Shown in pieces: positions 45,579-53,839 of a stretch of 64,000 nucleotides of DNA. The DNA comes from Clostridiales bacterium (GTDB lineage Bacteria > Bacillota > Clostridia > Lachnospirales > Lachnospiraceae). The DNA is taken from contig JAAYHD010000050.1 of the NCBI GenBank assembly GCA_012735495.1, positions 1 through 64,000 on the forward strand, given 5' to 3'. The translations under genes were made by a program, and so were the position numbers. The notes under the pieces were generated by a model that saw only the letters and a program-made list of their open reading frames with translations, made no database searches and was not told the DNA's origin. How positions within the stretch are numbered: the stretch's first letter is position 1; each line of letters opens with the position of its first letter.

Positions 45579-46763
45579 ATGATAGCATATTTGGACAATT
45601 CGGCTACAACAAAAATATCCGACGGAGCCAGGGACGTAATGGTCAAGGTCATGAACGAGGATTACGGGAATCCCTCATCACTGCATATTATGGGCGTAAA
45701 TGCCGAAAGGCATATGAAGGAGGCGGCCCGGGTGATTGCGGACTGCATGAAGGTAAACCCGAAGGAAATAGTCTTTACCTCGGGAGGGACCGAAGCCAAT
45801 AATATGGCTATAATCGGGACGGCCCTGACCTACCACAGGCTGGGGAAGCACCTGATAACCACAAGAATTGAACACCCTTCGGTTTACCAGCCGATGCTGT
45901 TTCTTGAGGAGCAAGGTTTCAAGATCGATTTTATGCCTGTGGACGGTGAAGGCAGAATCATAAAGGAAAAGCTGTATGAAGCAATAAGGGATGATACGCT
46001 GCTTTTATCAATCATGTATGTTAACAATGAAATAGGTTCCGTTCAGGATATTGAAGAAATAGCAGCAAAAATAAAATCCATAAAGAATGACATAATACTT
46101 CATGTCGATGCCGTGCAGGCATTTGGGAAATATAAAATATACCCTAAGAAAATGGGTATAGACCTCCTGTCGGTAAGCGGGCATAAAATCCATGGCCCCA
46201 AGGGTGCAGGCGCGTTATATGTAAGCGATAAGATCAGGCTTAAGCCTATAATATTCGGTGGCGGACAGCAGGGAGGACTAAGGTCCGGAACCGAAAACGT
46301 GCCGGCCATTGCCGGATTCGGATATGCCGCAGTGGAAGCCTATACGGATTTTGAACAAAAAACGGGCAAAATGTACGAATTAAAGCAGTACTTTATAAAC
46401 GAGGCAATGAAGCTGGACGGCATTAGGGTAAACGGCCTTCCGGCATCTTCAGGAGAATATACCGAAGAACAGATTAAGAAAACCGCTCCGCATATAATAT
46501 CCATAAGCTTTTCAGGAGTACGCAGCGAAGTGCTGCTTCATGCCCTTGAGGAACGGGGTATATATGTTTCAACAGGCTCTGCCTGCAGTTCCCGTCACCC
46601 AAGGCCCAGTGTCACGCTGGAATCGATAGGTGTCCCTTCGGATCTTATCGAATCGACAATCAGGTTCTCCATGTCGGATAGGACGACCAGGGAAGAACTG
46701 GATTATACATTGGAGCAGGTCAGGGAACTGCTGCCAAAGCTTAGGCGGTTTGTCAGAAGATAA
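45579..46763 (+). CDS. Cysteine desulfurase, NifS/IscS-type
   Basis: This 394-residue PLP enzyme takes sulfur from cysteine as a persulfide. The PLP lysine is in SVSGHKIHGPKGAG (about residue 202) and the sulfur-carrying cysteine is in STGSACSSRHPRPS (about residue 330). AYLDNSATTKIS at the N-terminus and FTSGGTEANNMAI are family hallmarks. It is 21 bases upstream of thiI in one transcription unit, the same pairing as nifZ-thiI in Bacillus, so it most likely supplies sulfur to ThiI for 4-thiouridine in tRNA. AAAGGGATG precedes ATG 45579. Confidence 0.95.
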   Translation: MIAYLDNSATTKISDGARDVMVKVMNEDYGNPSSLHIMGVNAERHMKEAARVIADCMKVNPKEIVFTSGGTEANNMAIIGTALTYHRLGKHLITTRIEHPSVYQPMLFLEEQGFKIDFMPVDGEGRIIKEKLYEAIRDDTLLLSIMYVNNEIGSVQDIEEIAAKIKSIKNDIILHVDAVQAFGKYKIYPKKMGIDLLSVSGHKIHGPKGAGALYVSDKIRLKPIIFGGGQQGGLRSGTENVPAIAGFGYAAVEAYTDFEQKTGKMYELKQYFINEAMKLDGIRVNGLPASSGEYTEEQIKKTAPHIISISFSGVRSEVLLHALEERGIYVSTGSACSSRHPRPSVTLESIGVPSDLIESTIRFSMSDRTTREELDYTLEQVRELLPKLRRFVRR

Positions 46764-46784
46764 TATGAAAGGTTAAGGTATGAA

Positions 46785-47960
46785 ATGTTAAAGGCATTTT
46801 TGATAAAATACGCAGAGATAGGATTAAAGGGGAAAAACCGGTACCTGTTTGAAAACGCGCTTTGCGACAGGATTTCCGAAGTCTTAATGCCCCTGGGATC
46901 ATACAAGGTATACAAGGAGCAGGGAAGGGTATTCATTGAATGCCCCGGGGATTATGATTATGACGAGACGGTGGAGGCACTGCAGAGGGTGTTTGGAATA
47001 TCCTCCATATGCCCCGTGGCCGTTATAGACAGCACGGACTGGGATACTATATTGGCGAGCGTCGCTGATTATGTTGACGCCATGTATCCGGACAAGAACA
47101 TAACCTTTAAGGTATTTGCGAAACGGTCTGACAAGAGTTACCCGATAACCACTCCGGATATGTGCAGCATGATCGGGGCTCATCTGCTGGATAAATTCCC
47201 GCAGCTTAAGGTGGACGTTCATGATCCCCGGGTACGCCTTACGGTGGAGGTCCGCAAAAAGACATATATTTATTCAATAGTTATTCCGGGTCCCGGCGGA
47301 ATGCCGGTGGGAACCAACGGCAGGGCTATGCTGCTTTTATCAGGAGGAATAGACAGCCCTGTCGCAGGGTATATGATATCAAAAAGGGGTGTTTCCATGG
47401 CGGCGGTATATTTCCATGCGCCCCCGTATACCAGCGAAAGGGCAAAGCAGAAGGTTGTGGACCTGGCCAAAATGATATCGAGATATGCCGGCAAGATAAG
47501 GCTATATGTTGTCAATTTCACGGACATACAGCTCGAGATATATGAGAAGTGTCCCCATGAAGAGCTGACGATTATTATGCGCAGGTACATGATGCGTATT
47601 GCGGAAAGGCTTGCCCTGAAGGAAAACTGCCTGGGGCTTGTCACCGGTGAAAGCATCGGACAGGTGGCCAGCCAGACCATGCACAGCCTTGCGTCTACCA
47701 ACGAGGTATGCACCATGCCGGTTTACAGGCCGCTGATTGCCTTTGATAAACAGGACATAGTGGAGATTGCGCAAAGAATAGATACCTTCGAGACGTCGAT
47801 CCAGCCCTTTGAGGATTGCTGCACGATCTTTGTTGCGAAGCATCCGGTTACAAAACCGAATCTTAAGGTAATACGCAATTCGGAAAAGAGACTTGGGGAC
47901 GGCATTGATGAGCTTGTGGATACAGCTGTAAATACGGCGGAGATTATTGAAATAGGATAA
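46785..47960 (+). CDS. thiI: tRNA 4-thiouridine synthase ThiI
   Basis: ThiI adenylates U8 of tRNA and inserts sulfur from a desulfurase. The 391-residue protein has an N-terminal ferredoxin-like part (LIKYAEIGLKGKNRYLFE), a THUMP RNA-binding domain, and the PP-loop ATPase motif LLLSGGIDSPVAGYM (about residue 184). It ends without the rhodanese domain found in E. coli ThiI, so the sulfur must be handed over directly by its neighbour desulfurase, as in Bacillus. It is the second gene of the 45579 unit; a structured hairpin follows the stop. Confidence 0.96.
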   Translation: MLKAFLIKYAEIGLKGKNRYLFENALCDRISEVLMPLGSYKVYKEQGRVFIECPGDYDYDETVEALQRVFGISSICPVAVIDSTDWDTILASVADYVDAMYPDKNITFKVFAKRSDKSYPITTPDMCSMIGAHLLDKFPQLKVDVHDPRVRLTVEVRKKTYIYSIVIPGPGGMPVGTNGRAMLLLSGGIDSPVAGYMISKRGVSMAAVYFHAPPYTSERAKQKVVDLAKMISRYAGKIRLYVVNFTDIQLEIYEKCPHEELTIIMRRYMMRIAERLALKENCLGLVTGESIGQVASQTMHSLASTNEVCTMPVYRPLIAFDKQDIVEIAQRIDTFETSIQPFEDCCTIFVAKHPVTKPNLKVIRNSEKRLGDGIDELVDTAVNTAEIIEIG

Positions 47961-48018
47961 AAAAGGCTGCTTATAAGCAGTATAGCTATGAGGACAGCTA
48001 TATTGCCTATAAGCGGCC
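47959..48018 (-). terminator. Branched terminator for the HPr-like gene (minus strand)
   Basis: On the minus strand an outer stem (48018-48008 with 47976-47965, one mismatch) encloses an inner stem (48002-47996 with 47987-47981), and TTTTTT (47964-47959) follows. It overlaps the end of thiI; for the plus strand the same hairpin lacks a T run. Confidence 0.7.
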
Positions 48019-48065
48019 GTTAATCCGAAGCAAGCCGATGCTGCCGTTAACAGCATGCATGGCGG

Positions 48066-48299
48066 TTATTCAACGATATATGGTTTCAGAACAGCCAGGA
48101 TCTGATCCAGGTTCTGGTCTCCATGAATATTCAGGTCGATGGTCTTGGACAAATCAAGACTGAATATACCCATGATGGATTTTGCATCTATAACATATCT
48201 GCCTGAAACTAAATCAAAATCGTTTTCGAACTTTGTAACATCATTGACGAAAGACTTTACCTTATCGATTGAATTTAAAGAGATTTTTACTGTCTTCAT
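48066..48299 (-). CDS. HPr-like protein lacking the phosphorylated histidine
   Basis: This 77-residue protein has the overall HPr (PTS phosphocarrier) pattern: DAKSIMGIFSLDLSK at residues 38-52 is the regulatory-serine helix region of HPr, followed by a beta strand and final helix. The N-terminal GxHARPA active-site segment is replaced by NSIDKVKSF, so there is no histidine to carry phosphate. The Ser-46 equivalent (S41) is kept. It therefore cannot act as a normal phosphocarrier; a regulatory or protein-binding role is possible. The start at 48299 has AGGAGG upstream; a further-upstream start at 48359 lies in the promoter. No other PTS gene is nearby. Confidence 0.8.
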   Translation of the reverse strand: MKTVKISLNSIDKVKSFVNDVTKFENDFDLVSGRYVIDAKSIMGIFSLDLSKTIDLNIHGDQNLDQILAVLKPYIVE

Positions 48300-48330
48300 G
48301 TATATTCCTCCTTTATATCGGTATATGTAT

Positions 48331-48359
48331 ATACTATATTTTAACATTTTAAAAGTCAA
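48331..48359 (-). promoter_or_regulatory. Promoter of the HPr-like gene (minus strand)
   Basis: On the minus strand TTGACT (48359-48354) and TAGTAT (48336-48331) are exactly 17 bases apart, 32 bases before the start codon. Confidence 0.75.
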
Positions 48360-48439
48360 TATGCAAAGTTAATAAAAAATAGCATATTTGGCGGTATATA
48401 TCTGATAAGGCGGAGGAAGATTCAGGATGGAGGTAAGAA

Positions 48440-49786
48440 ATGGACAAAACAGCCGCTTTTCTGACACTTGGCTGTAAGGTTAACTCATATGAAACCGAGG
48501 CAATAAGAGGCATGTTCGAAGCTTCGGGCTACAGGGTTGTGGATTTTAAGGATGTTGCCGATATATATGTGGTAAATACCTGTACGGTGACTAACATTGC
48601 GGACAGAAAGTCCCGCCAGATGCTTCATCAGGCCAGAAAAAGAAATCCCAACGCGGTCATAGTAGCCGTCGGATGCTACGTACAGTCTGCCAAGGATGAC
48701 CTGCTCAAGGACGGCAGCGCGGACCTGGTGGTCGGCAATAATAAAAAAACGGAGATAGTTAAGCTTGTTGAAGATTACTTGGCGGAGAATACTTCATCCG
48801 TCAATATGATCATAGATATCGGGGCCGAAAGGGAGTTTGAGGAGTTGTCCGTTTTATCCACCGCGGATAAAACCAGGGCGTTCATCAAGATCCAGGACGG
48901 CTGCAACAGGTTCTGCTCTTACTGTATAATCCCTTATGTCAGGGGAAGGGTAAGAAGCAGGAATGAAGATGATATAATTTCCGAAGCCGGCAGGCTTGCG
49001 GAATCGGGATATAAGGAAATAGTACTGACCGGAATCCATATATCGTCCTACGGCACTGACAGGCTCGATAATGCGGAGGATGTGTACAGGATCATGCCCC
49101 TGGCTTCCCTGATAAAGGCTATAGGACGTATTCCCGGTATTGAAAGGATCAGGCTTGGCTCGCTGGAACCCCGCATCATAACCGAGGACTTTGTGAAAAT
49201 GCTTAAGGAAACCCCGAAGCTGTGCCCGCATTTCCACCTGTCCCTGCAAAGCGGCAGCGCGTCGGTGCTTAAGCGCATGAACCGCAGGTATACGCCCGAG
49301 GAATACGAGGACAGGGTGCGGCTTCTAAGGCGGTATTATGACGATCCGGCAATTACAACGGATGTGATTGTGGGATTCCCGGGAGAGACCGAAGAAGAGT
49401 TTGGGGAAACGCTGGATTTTGTCCAAAGGATAGGCTTTTCAGCCATTCATGTATTCAAGTATTCCAAGAGGGCCGGGACCAAGGCCGCCGAAATGAAGGA
49501 TCAATTGTCCGAGGATGTCAAGCATCGTAGAAGCAACATGCTTATATCCGCCGCAAAGCGTATGTCCAAGGATTACAGGGCAGGATTTGTGGGAAGAATA
49601 GAGAAGGTCCTTGTTGAGGAAGAAGAGGTTATTGACGGGACAAAATACTACGTCGGGCATAATGAACGGTATTTAAAGCTGGCGGTTGAGGCAGCGGATG
49701 CCTTGACGGACCCGGTAAACAGGATAATTGACGTAAAGGTAATCAGGCTTCTTACCGATGATATATTATTATGCGGGATGATATAG
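48440..49786 (+). CDS. mtaB: tRNA (t6A37) methylthiotransferase MtaB
   Basis: MtaB is a radical-SAM enzyme that adds a methylthio group to t6A37 of tRNAs, giving ms2t6A. The 448-residue protein has an N-terminal UPF0004 domain with cluster-binding cysteines (LGCKVNSYE, VNTCTVT, VGCYVQ). The radical-SAM motif is CNRFCSYC (C-x3-C-x2-C) in IQDGCNRFCSYCIIPYVRGR, and the C-terminal TRAM domain ends the chain. GGAGGTAAG precedes ATG 48440. It is divergent from the HPr-like gene and is followed after about 120 bases by ireB. Confidence 0.95.
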   Translation: MDKTAAFLTLGCKVNSYETEAIRGMFEASGYRVVDFKDVADIYVVNTCTVTNIADRKSRQMLHQARKRNPNAVIVAVGCYVQSAKDDLLKDGSADLVVGNNKKTEIVKLVEDYLAENTSSVNMIIDIGAEREFEELSVLSTADKTRAFIKIQDGCNRFCSYCIIPYVRGRVRSRNEDDIISEAGRLAESGYKEIVLTGIHISSYGTDRLDNAEDVYRIMPLASLIKAIGRIPGIERIRLGSLEPRIITEDFVKMLKETPKLCPHFHLSLQSGSASVLKRMNRRYTPEEYEDRVRLLRRYYDDPAITTDVIVGFPGETEEEFGETLDFVQRIGFSAIHVFKYSKRAGTKAAEMKDQLSEDVKHRRSNMLISAAKRMSKDYRAGFVGRIEKVLVEEEEVIDGTKYYVGHNERYLKLAVEAADALTDPVNRIIDVKVIRLLTDDILLCGMI

Positions 49787-49815
49787 AGCCCACGGCAATG
49801 CCAGAAATAATCTAA

Positions 49816-49844
49816 TTGAATTTTTACCATATTTATATTAATAT
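49816..49844 (+). promoter_or_regulatory. Promoter of the ireB-ruvX operon
   Basis: TTGAAT at 49816-49821 and TAATAT at 49839-49844 are 17 bases apart, about 60 bases before the ireB start. Confidence 0.55.
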
Positions 49845-49906
49845 AGATAATAAGGGAAATTTTATTTTTCAGGATCAGTAACCCTTTGGGAGAAGGATGT
49901 GTTTTG

Positions 49907-50167
49907 ATGCGAAAGGTTAATAACACGCAGTATTTCAAGGTGCAGAAAGAGACTGAGGCGGAAGTAACCGATATTATACGGGATGTTTATATTGCCCTGA
50001 CTGAGAAAGGATATAATCCTGTTAATCAGATTGTGGGATATGTAATGTCCGGCGATCCGACTTACATAACAAGCCATAAGGGAGCAAGAAGCCTGATTAT
50101 GAAGGTTGAACGGGATGAAATAATAGAGGAACTGCTGCGTTTTTATATTGACAACATGTTCAATTAG
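49907..50167 (+). CDS. ireB: IreB family regulatory phosphoprotein
   Basis: IreB (formerly DUF965/YrzL) is a small phosphoprotein that is a substrate of the PASTA kinase IreK in enterococci and influences cephalosporin resistance. The 86-residue product shows NTQYFKVQKETEAEVTDI at the N-terminus and NQIVGYVMSGDPTYITSH in the middle, the family's conserved helices. ATG 49907 with GAAGGATG upstream is chosen; the frame also opens at a TTG at 49886. It heads the conserved set ireB-ruvX-DUF1292-fur. The threonine sites in the N-terminal TQ/TE segment are candidates for phosphorylation. Confidence 0.92.
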   Translation: MRKVNNTQYFKVQKETEAEVTDIIRDVYIALTEKGYNPVNQIVGYVMSGDPTYITSHKGARSLIMKVERDEIIEELLRFYIDNMFN

Positions 50168-50188
50168 TATTTCAGGGGAGATACTCGT

Positions 50189-50635
50189 ATGAGAATTATG
50201 GGACTGGATTATGGTTCCGTCACCGTGGGGGTTGCGATAAGCGACCCGTTATTGCTTACCGCTCAAGGCATAGAGGTCATTCACAGAAAACAGGAGAACA
50301 AGCTGAGAAGGACACTGGCCAGAATAGAAGAGCTTGTCAGGGAATATGATGTAAATAAAATAGTCGTCGGCTATCCGAAGAACATGAACAATACCACAGG
50401 TGACAGGGCGGTCAAGACGGAGGAGTTTGCCGACATGCTTCGCAGGAGGACGAACCTGGAAGTGGTCCTATGGGACGAAAGGCTGACAACCGTTGCAGCT
50501 CACCGGGTTCTTTCGGAAGGCGGTCTAAGCAGCGGGAAAAGAGAACTTGTAGTCGATAAGACAGCTGCGGTGTTTATTCTCCAGGGGTACTTGGACAACC
50601 TGTATAATGAACGTAACAAAGTTACGGAAGAATAA
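50189..50635 (+). CDS. ruvX: Putative Holliday junction resolvase / pre-16S rRNA nuclease YqgF (RuvX)
   Basis: This 148-residue RNase H-fold nuclease is linked to 16S rRNA 5' end maturation and, in older annotation, to Holliday junction resolution. It shows [20 protein letters not shown] (catalytic Asp in LDYG), [14 protein letters not shown], and [13 protein letters not shown] with the second acid, and ends with [23 protein letters not shown] precedes ATG 50189. It sits between ireB and a DUF1292 gene, the standard Firmicute order. Confidence 0.95.
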   Translation: MRIMGLDYGSVTVGVAISDPLLLTAQGIEVIHRKQENKLRRTLARIEELVREYDVNKIVVGYPKNMNNTTGDRAVKTEEFADMLRRRTNLEVVLWDERLTTVAAHRVLSEGGLSSGKRELVVDKTAAVFILQGYLDNLYNERNKVTEE

Positions 50636-50669
50636 TTTTATTTTTATTATTATCGGAAAGGTAATTTAG

Positions 50670-50933
50670 ATGGGAAACAAACCGGACTCAATAACATTTG
50701 TTACGGAAAACAATGAAGAAGTAATATTTGAGGTTATAGAACAAACCAGGCTCGGCGGCATAGATTATTTGCTCGTATGCACGACCGACGGCAGTGATGA
50801 AGCGCTCATCCTTAAGGATGTGTCCGTGGACACCGACCCGGAGGCGGTATATGAGGTTGTAGAGGATGAAAAAGAGCTGGCCGCAGCCCTGGATATTTTT
50901 AAGGAATTAATAGATGATATAGAACTTAATTAA
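50670..50933 (+). CDS. DUF1292 family protein
   Basis: This is an 87-residue, strongly acidic protein of the DUF1292 (YrzB) family. Its conserved pattern is ITFVTENNEEVIFEVIEQT, then DYLLVCTTDGSDEALILK and the acidic C-terminus EVVEDEKELAAALDIF. No motif suggests a reaction. GGAAAGGTAA precedes ATG 50670. It lies between ruvX and a Fur-family gene; the stop TAA is immediately followed by the next ATG, so the two are translationally coupled. Confidence 0.9.
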   Translation: MGNKPDSITFVTENNEEVIFEVIEQTRLGGIDYLLVCTTDGSDEALILKDVSVDTDPEAVYEVVEDEKELAAALDIFKELIDDIELN

Positions 50934-51437
50934 ATGCATGGATATAAATTAGATGAAATTGGTGATTATATGCCGGATAAACAGGAACAATTCAAGGCAT
51001 TACTTAGGACGAACGGACTAAAGATAACAAATCAGAGGCTGGCGATCTTAGAGGTACTGAGCAATAGGCCGGGGAAACACCTGACGGCGGAGGAAATCTA
51101 CGAATGCGTCAGGGAAGATCACCCGGAAATTGGTTTGGCAACCGTATATCGTACGATTCTTCTGTTATCGGAACTGAACCTTATTGATAAACTTAACCTG
51201 GGTGATGGTTATGCCAGGTATGAGATCAGCGCGAAAAGCTGTGAAGAAAACAGCCACCATCACCATCATTTGATATGCCTTGATTGTGGAAATATTTATG
51301 CCTTTCAGGATGACCTCCTTGAAAACCTTGAGGAAAAAATAAAAGAGACCCTGGGTTTTGAGGTTAAGGACCATGAGGTTAAATTATTTGGATATTGCAA
51401 GAATTGCATAGAAAAGAAAGGCGGTACTGACATCTAA
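50934..51437 (+). CDS. Fur family transcriptional regulator
   Basis: This is a 167-residue metal-sensing repressor. The winged helix (LKITNQRLAILEVLSNRPGK, then EIGLATVYRTILLLSEL) is followed by the metal-binding dimerisation domain with HHHHHLICLDCGNIYAF and a second CxxC (CKNC), forming the structural zinc site. Whether it senses iron, zinc, manganese or peroxide cannot be decided. ATG 50934 touches the DUF1292 stop. ATG 50970 would give a shorter N-terminus starting MPDKQEQFKALL, and both are possible because neither has a strong ribosome binding site. It is commonly found in this operon in Clostridia. Confidence 0.9.
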   Translation: MHGYKLDEIGDYMPDKQEQFKALLRTNGLKITNQRLAILEVLSNRPGKHLTAEEIYECVREDHPEIGLATVYRTILLLSELNLIDKLNLGDGYARYEISAKSCEENSHHHHHLICLDCGNIYAFQDDLLENLEEKIKETLGFEVKDHEVKLFGYCKNCIEKKGGTDI

Positions 51438-51483
51438 TTCATATATCACATGCACTGTACATAAAACATTGGAGGTGCATTTT

Positions 51484-53349
51484 TTGAAAGTAAAAGAGAC
51501 AACAGCAGTATTTTATGAAAGGAGTCCGGATGTCAGCAGAAGATTAAGAAATACTGCAGTTACAGCTAAGGTGTCAACAGGAAGGAATAGAAGCATTGAC
51601 ACAAACGGCGGCAGTGAAGCAGGCAGCAAGGAGAAAACGGCCAATGCCGTAAGAACTCACAGGAAACGTCAGGTAAAGGAAATAGTGAATAACGAAAAAT
51701 CGCAAGGACTAAAGATTATCCCGCTCGGCGGATTAGAAAAAATTGGTATGAATATTACGGCAATCGAATACGACGATACGATCGTTGTTATAGATTGCGG
51801 ATTATCATTCCCGGAAGATGAGATGCTGGGAATAGATTTTATCATTCCCGATGTAACGTACTTAAAGGATAATATCGACAAGGTTAAAGGCTTTGTAATA
51901 ACCCACGGGCACGAGGATCATATCGGAGCGCTGCCTTATATACTGAAGGAAGTGAATGTTCCGGTATATGCCACGAAGTTAACCCTGGCTATAATCGAAA
52001 GCAAGCTGAAGGAGCATGATCTGATAAAGGGTACAAAACGCAAGGTGGTCAAGTACGGCCAGTCCATCAATTTGGGGTGCATTAGGATCGAGTTCATCAG
52101 GACCAATCACAGCATCGCGGATTCGGCCGCCTTGGCGATCTATACACCGGCGGGAGTTATATTCCATACCGGTGATTTTAAGATTGACTTTACACCGGTA
52201 TTCGGTACCCCCATTGATCTTCAGAGAATCGGTGAGATTGGCAAAAAGGGCGTGCTTGCCCTGATGTGCGACAGCACCAATGCAGAGCGCCCCGGATACA
52301 CCATGTCCGAAAAAACGGTGGGGAAGACCTTTGACAGCATATTTGCGGACCACAGCAAGCAAAGAATCATTGTGGCCACATTTGCTTCAAACGTGGACCG
52401 GGTACAGCAGATAATCAACTCTGCTGTTAAATACGGAAGAAAAGTTGTAATCGAAGGCCGGAGTATGGTCAATATCGTTACAACCGCTTCCGAGCTTGGC
52501 TATATCAACATACCGGACAATATCCTGATTGACATTGAGCAGATGAAGAATTATACCGATGACCAGATAGTCCTGATTACCACCGGAAGCCAGGGTGAAA
52601 CAATGGCGGCCCTGTCAAGGATGGCGGCATCCATTCACAAAAAGGTATTTATTAAGCCCGGCGACGTGGTAATACTAAGCTCGACCCCTATACCCGGCAA
52701 TGAGAAGTCGGTATCAAGAGTCATAAATGAACTGTCCATGAAGGGAGCAAAGGTAATATACCAGGATACTCATGTTTCAGGCCACGCATGCCAGGAAGAG
52801 ATCAAGCTGATATATGCCCTGACCAAGCCGAAATACGCGATACCCGTTCATGGAGAATACAGGCATTTGATTCGCCATGCGGAGATAGCCGAGCTTATGG
52901 GCGTTCCGAAGGAAAATATATTCCTGCTGGAATCCGGCGATGTTCTTACGATTACGGAGGATAAGGCCGAAGTAACCGACAAGGTTACAGCGGAAGGCAT
53001 CCTTGTGGACGGTCTTGGTGTCGGCGATGTTGGAAACATTGTACTGCGCGACCGTCAGCTTTTGTCCGAAAACGGCCTGATAATAGTTGTGATGACCCTG
53101 GAAAGGGGCAGCAACCAGGTTGTTGCGGGACCCGATATAGTATCAAGAGGCTTTGTTTATGTGAGGGAATCCGAAAACCTCATTGAAGAAGCCAGGGATG
53201 TAGTGGAAAAGGCATTGGATAAATGCCTGTCCAAGTCAACCACGGACTGGAACAAGATGAAGACCGAGATTAAGGATTCGCTCAGCGATTATATCTGGAA
53301 GAAAACAAAGAGAACACCCATGATACTTCCGATCATTATGGAGGTATGA
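51484..53349 (+). CDS. Ribonuclease J with an N-terminal basic extension
   Basis: RNase J is a metallo-beta-lactamase/beta-CASP nuclease with 5'-3' exo- and endonuclease activity in mRNA decay and rRNA processing. This 621-residue form has LKIIPLGGLEKIGMN at about residue 75, HGHEDHIGALPY (metal ligands, from His 141), the beta-CASP motif region (STPIPGNEKSVSRVI) and HVSGHACQEEIKL. The first 74 residues are basic and low in hydrophobic content (KEKTANAVRTHRKRQVKEI) and have no counterpart in Bacillus RNase J1. TTG 51484 with GGAGGTG upstream is taken as the start. A TTG at 51469 overlaps that ribosome binding site. Confidence 0.93.
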   Translation: MKVKETTAVFYERSPDVSRRLRNTAVTAKVSTGRNRSIDTNGGSEAGSKEKTANAVRTHRKRQVKEIVNNEKSQGLKIIPLGGLEKIGMNITAIEYDDTIVVIDCGLSFPEDEMLGIDFIIPDVTYLKDNIDKVKGFVITHGHEDHIGALPYILKEVNVPVYATKLTLAIIESKLKEHDLIKGTKRKVVKYGQSINLGCIRIEFIRTNHSIADSAALAIYTPAGVIFHTGDFKIDFTPVFGTPIDLQRIGEIGKKGVLALMCDSTNAERPGYTMSEKTVGKTFDSIFADHSKQRIIVATFASNVDRVQQIINSAVKYGRKVVIEGRSMVNIVTTASELGYINIPDNILIDIEQMKNYTDDQIVLITTGSQGETMAALSRMAASIHKKVFIKPGDVVILSSTPIPGNEKSVSRVINELSMKGAKVIYQDTHVSGHACQEEIKLIYALTKPKYAIPVHGEYRHLIRHAEIAELMGVPKENIFLLESGDVLTITEDKAEVTDKVTAEGILVDGLGVGDVGNIVLRDRQLLSENGLIIVVMTLERGSNQVVAGPDIVSRGFVYVRESENLIEEARDVVEKALDKCLSKSTTDWNKMKTEIKDSLSDYIWKKTKRTPMILPIIMEV

Positions 53350-53388
53350 TTCAGCTTGCCTTTGGCACAATAACAGGAGCGTGATGTT

Positions 53389-53814
53389 ATGGCATCATCA
53401 TCGACGTCGATTAAAATAACATTGAAAATATCCAGCTTTATTCTCAGGCTGCTGTTGAATGTTATATTCTATATACTGGTGACGGTACTGATAATCTACG
53501 GAAGCAGAACCGCTTATAACTTTACCTACAGGCTGTATGGCCCGGTATCGTTGGACCCCAAACCGGGAAGGACCGTCCCGATACAGATTAACAAGGGCGA
53601 GTCCACCATGGATATAGCAAGCAAGCTGGAGCTTAATCGTGTAATAATTGACAAGTATTCATTTTACTTAAAGGCAAAGCTTCAAAAAGAGGTTATTATG
53701 CCGGGTACCTATAGGGTTAACTCGTCCATGACCTATGACGAGATACTGGACATCATAACGGACTATTCGAACTCGGAGGTCCAGGTACCCTTGGATGAGG
53801 AAGCAACGGATTAA
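53389..53814 (+). CDS. Reduced MltG-like protein without the catalytic domain
   Basis: This 141-residue protein has one membrane helix (LLLNVIFYILVTVLIIYGSR, about residues 20-39) and an extracellular LysM-like subdomain resembling the N-terminal part of MltG/YceG (PIQINKGESTMDIASKLELN, then MPGTYRVNSSMTYDEILDII). It stops there. Full MltG (about 340-380 residues) continues with the endolytic transglycosylase domain and its catalytic glutamate, which is absent here. The next gene begins 26 bases later, so this is not a simple frameshift. The position, after the ireB-ruvX-DUF1292 group and before trmR, is that of mltG (yrrL) in Bacillus. AGGAGCG precedes ATG 53389. It may anchor or regulate wall proteins without cleavage. 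Confidence 0.7.
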   Translation: MASSSTSIKITLKISSFILRLLLNVIFYILVTVLIIYGSRTAYNFTYRLYGPVSLDPKPGRTVPIQINKGESTMDIASKLELNRVIIDKYSFYLKAKLQKEVIMPGTYRVNSSMTYDEILDIITDYSNSEVQVPLDEEATD

Positions 53815-53839
53815 TGCAAATGAATAAAGGATTCGAAGC

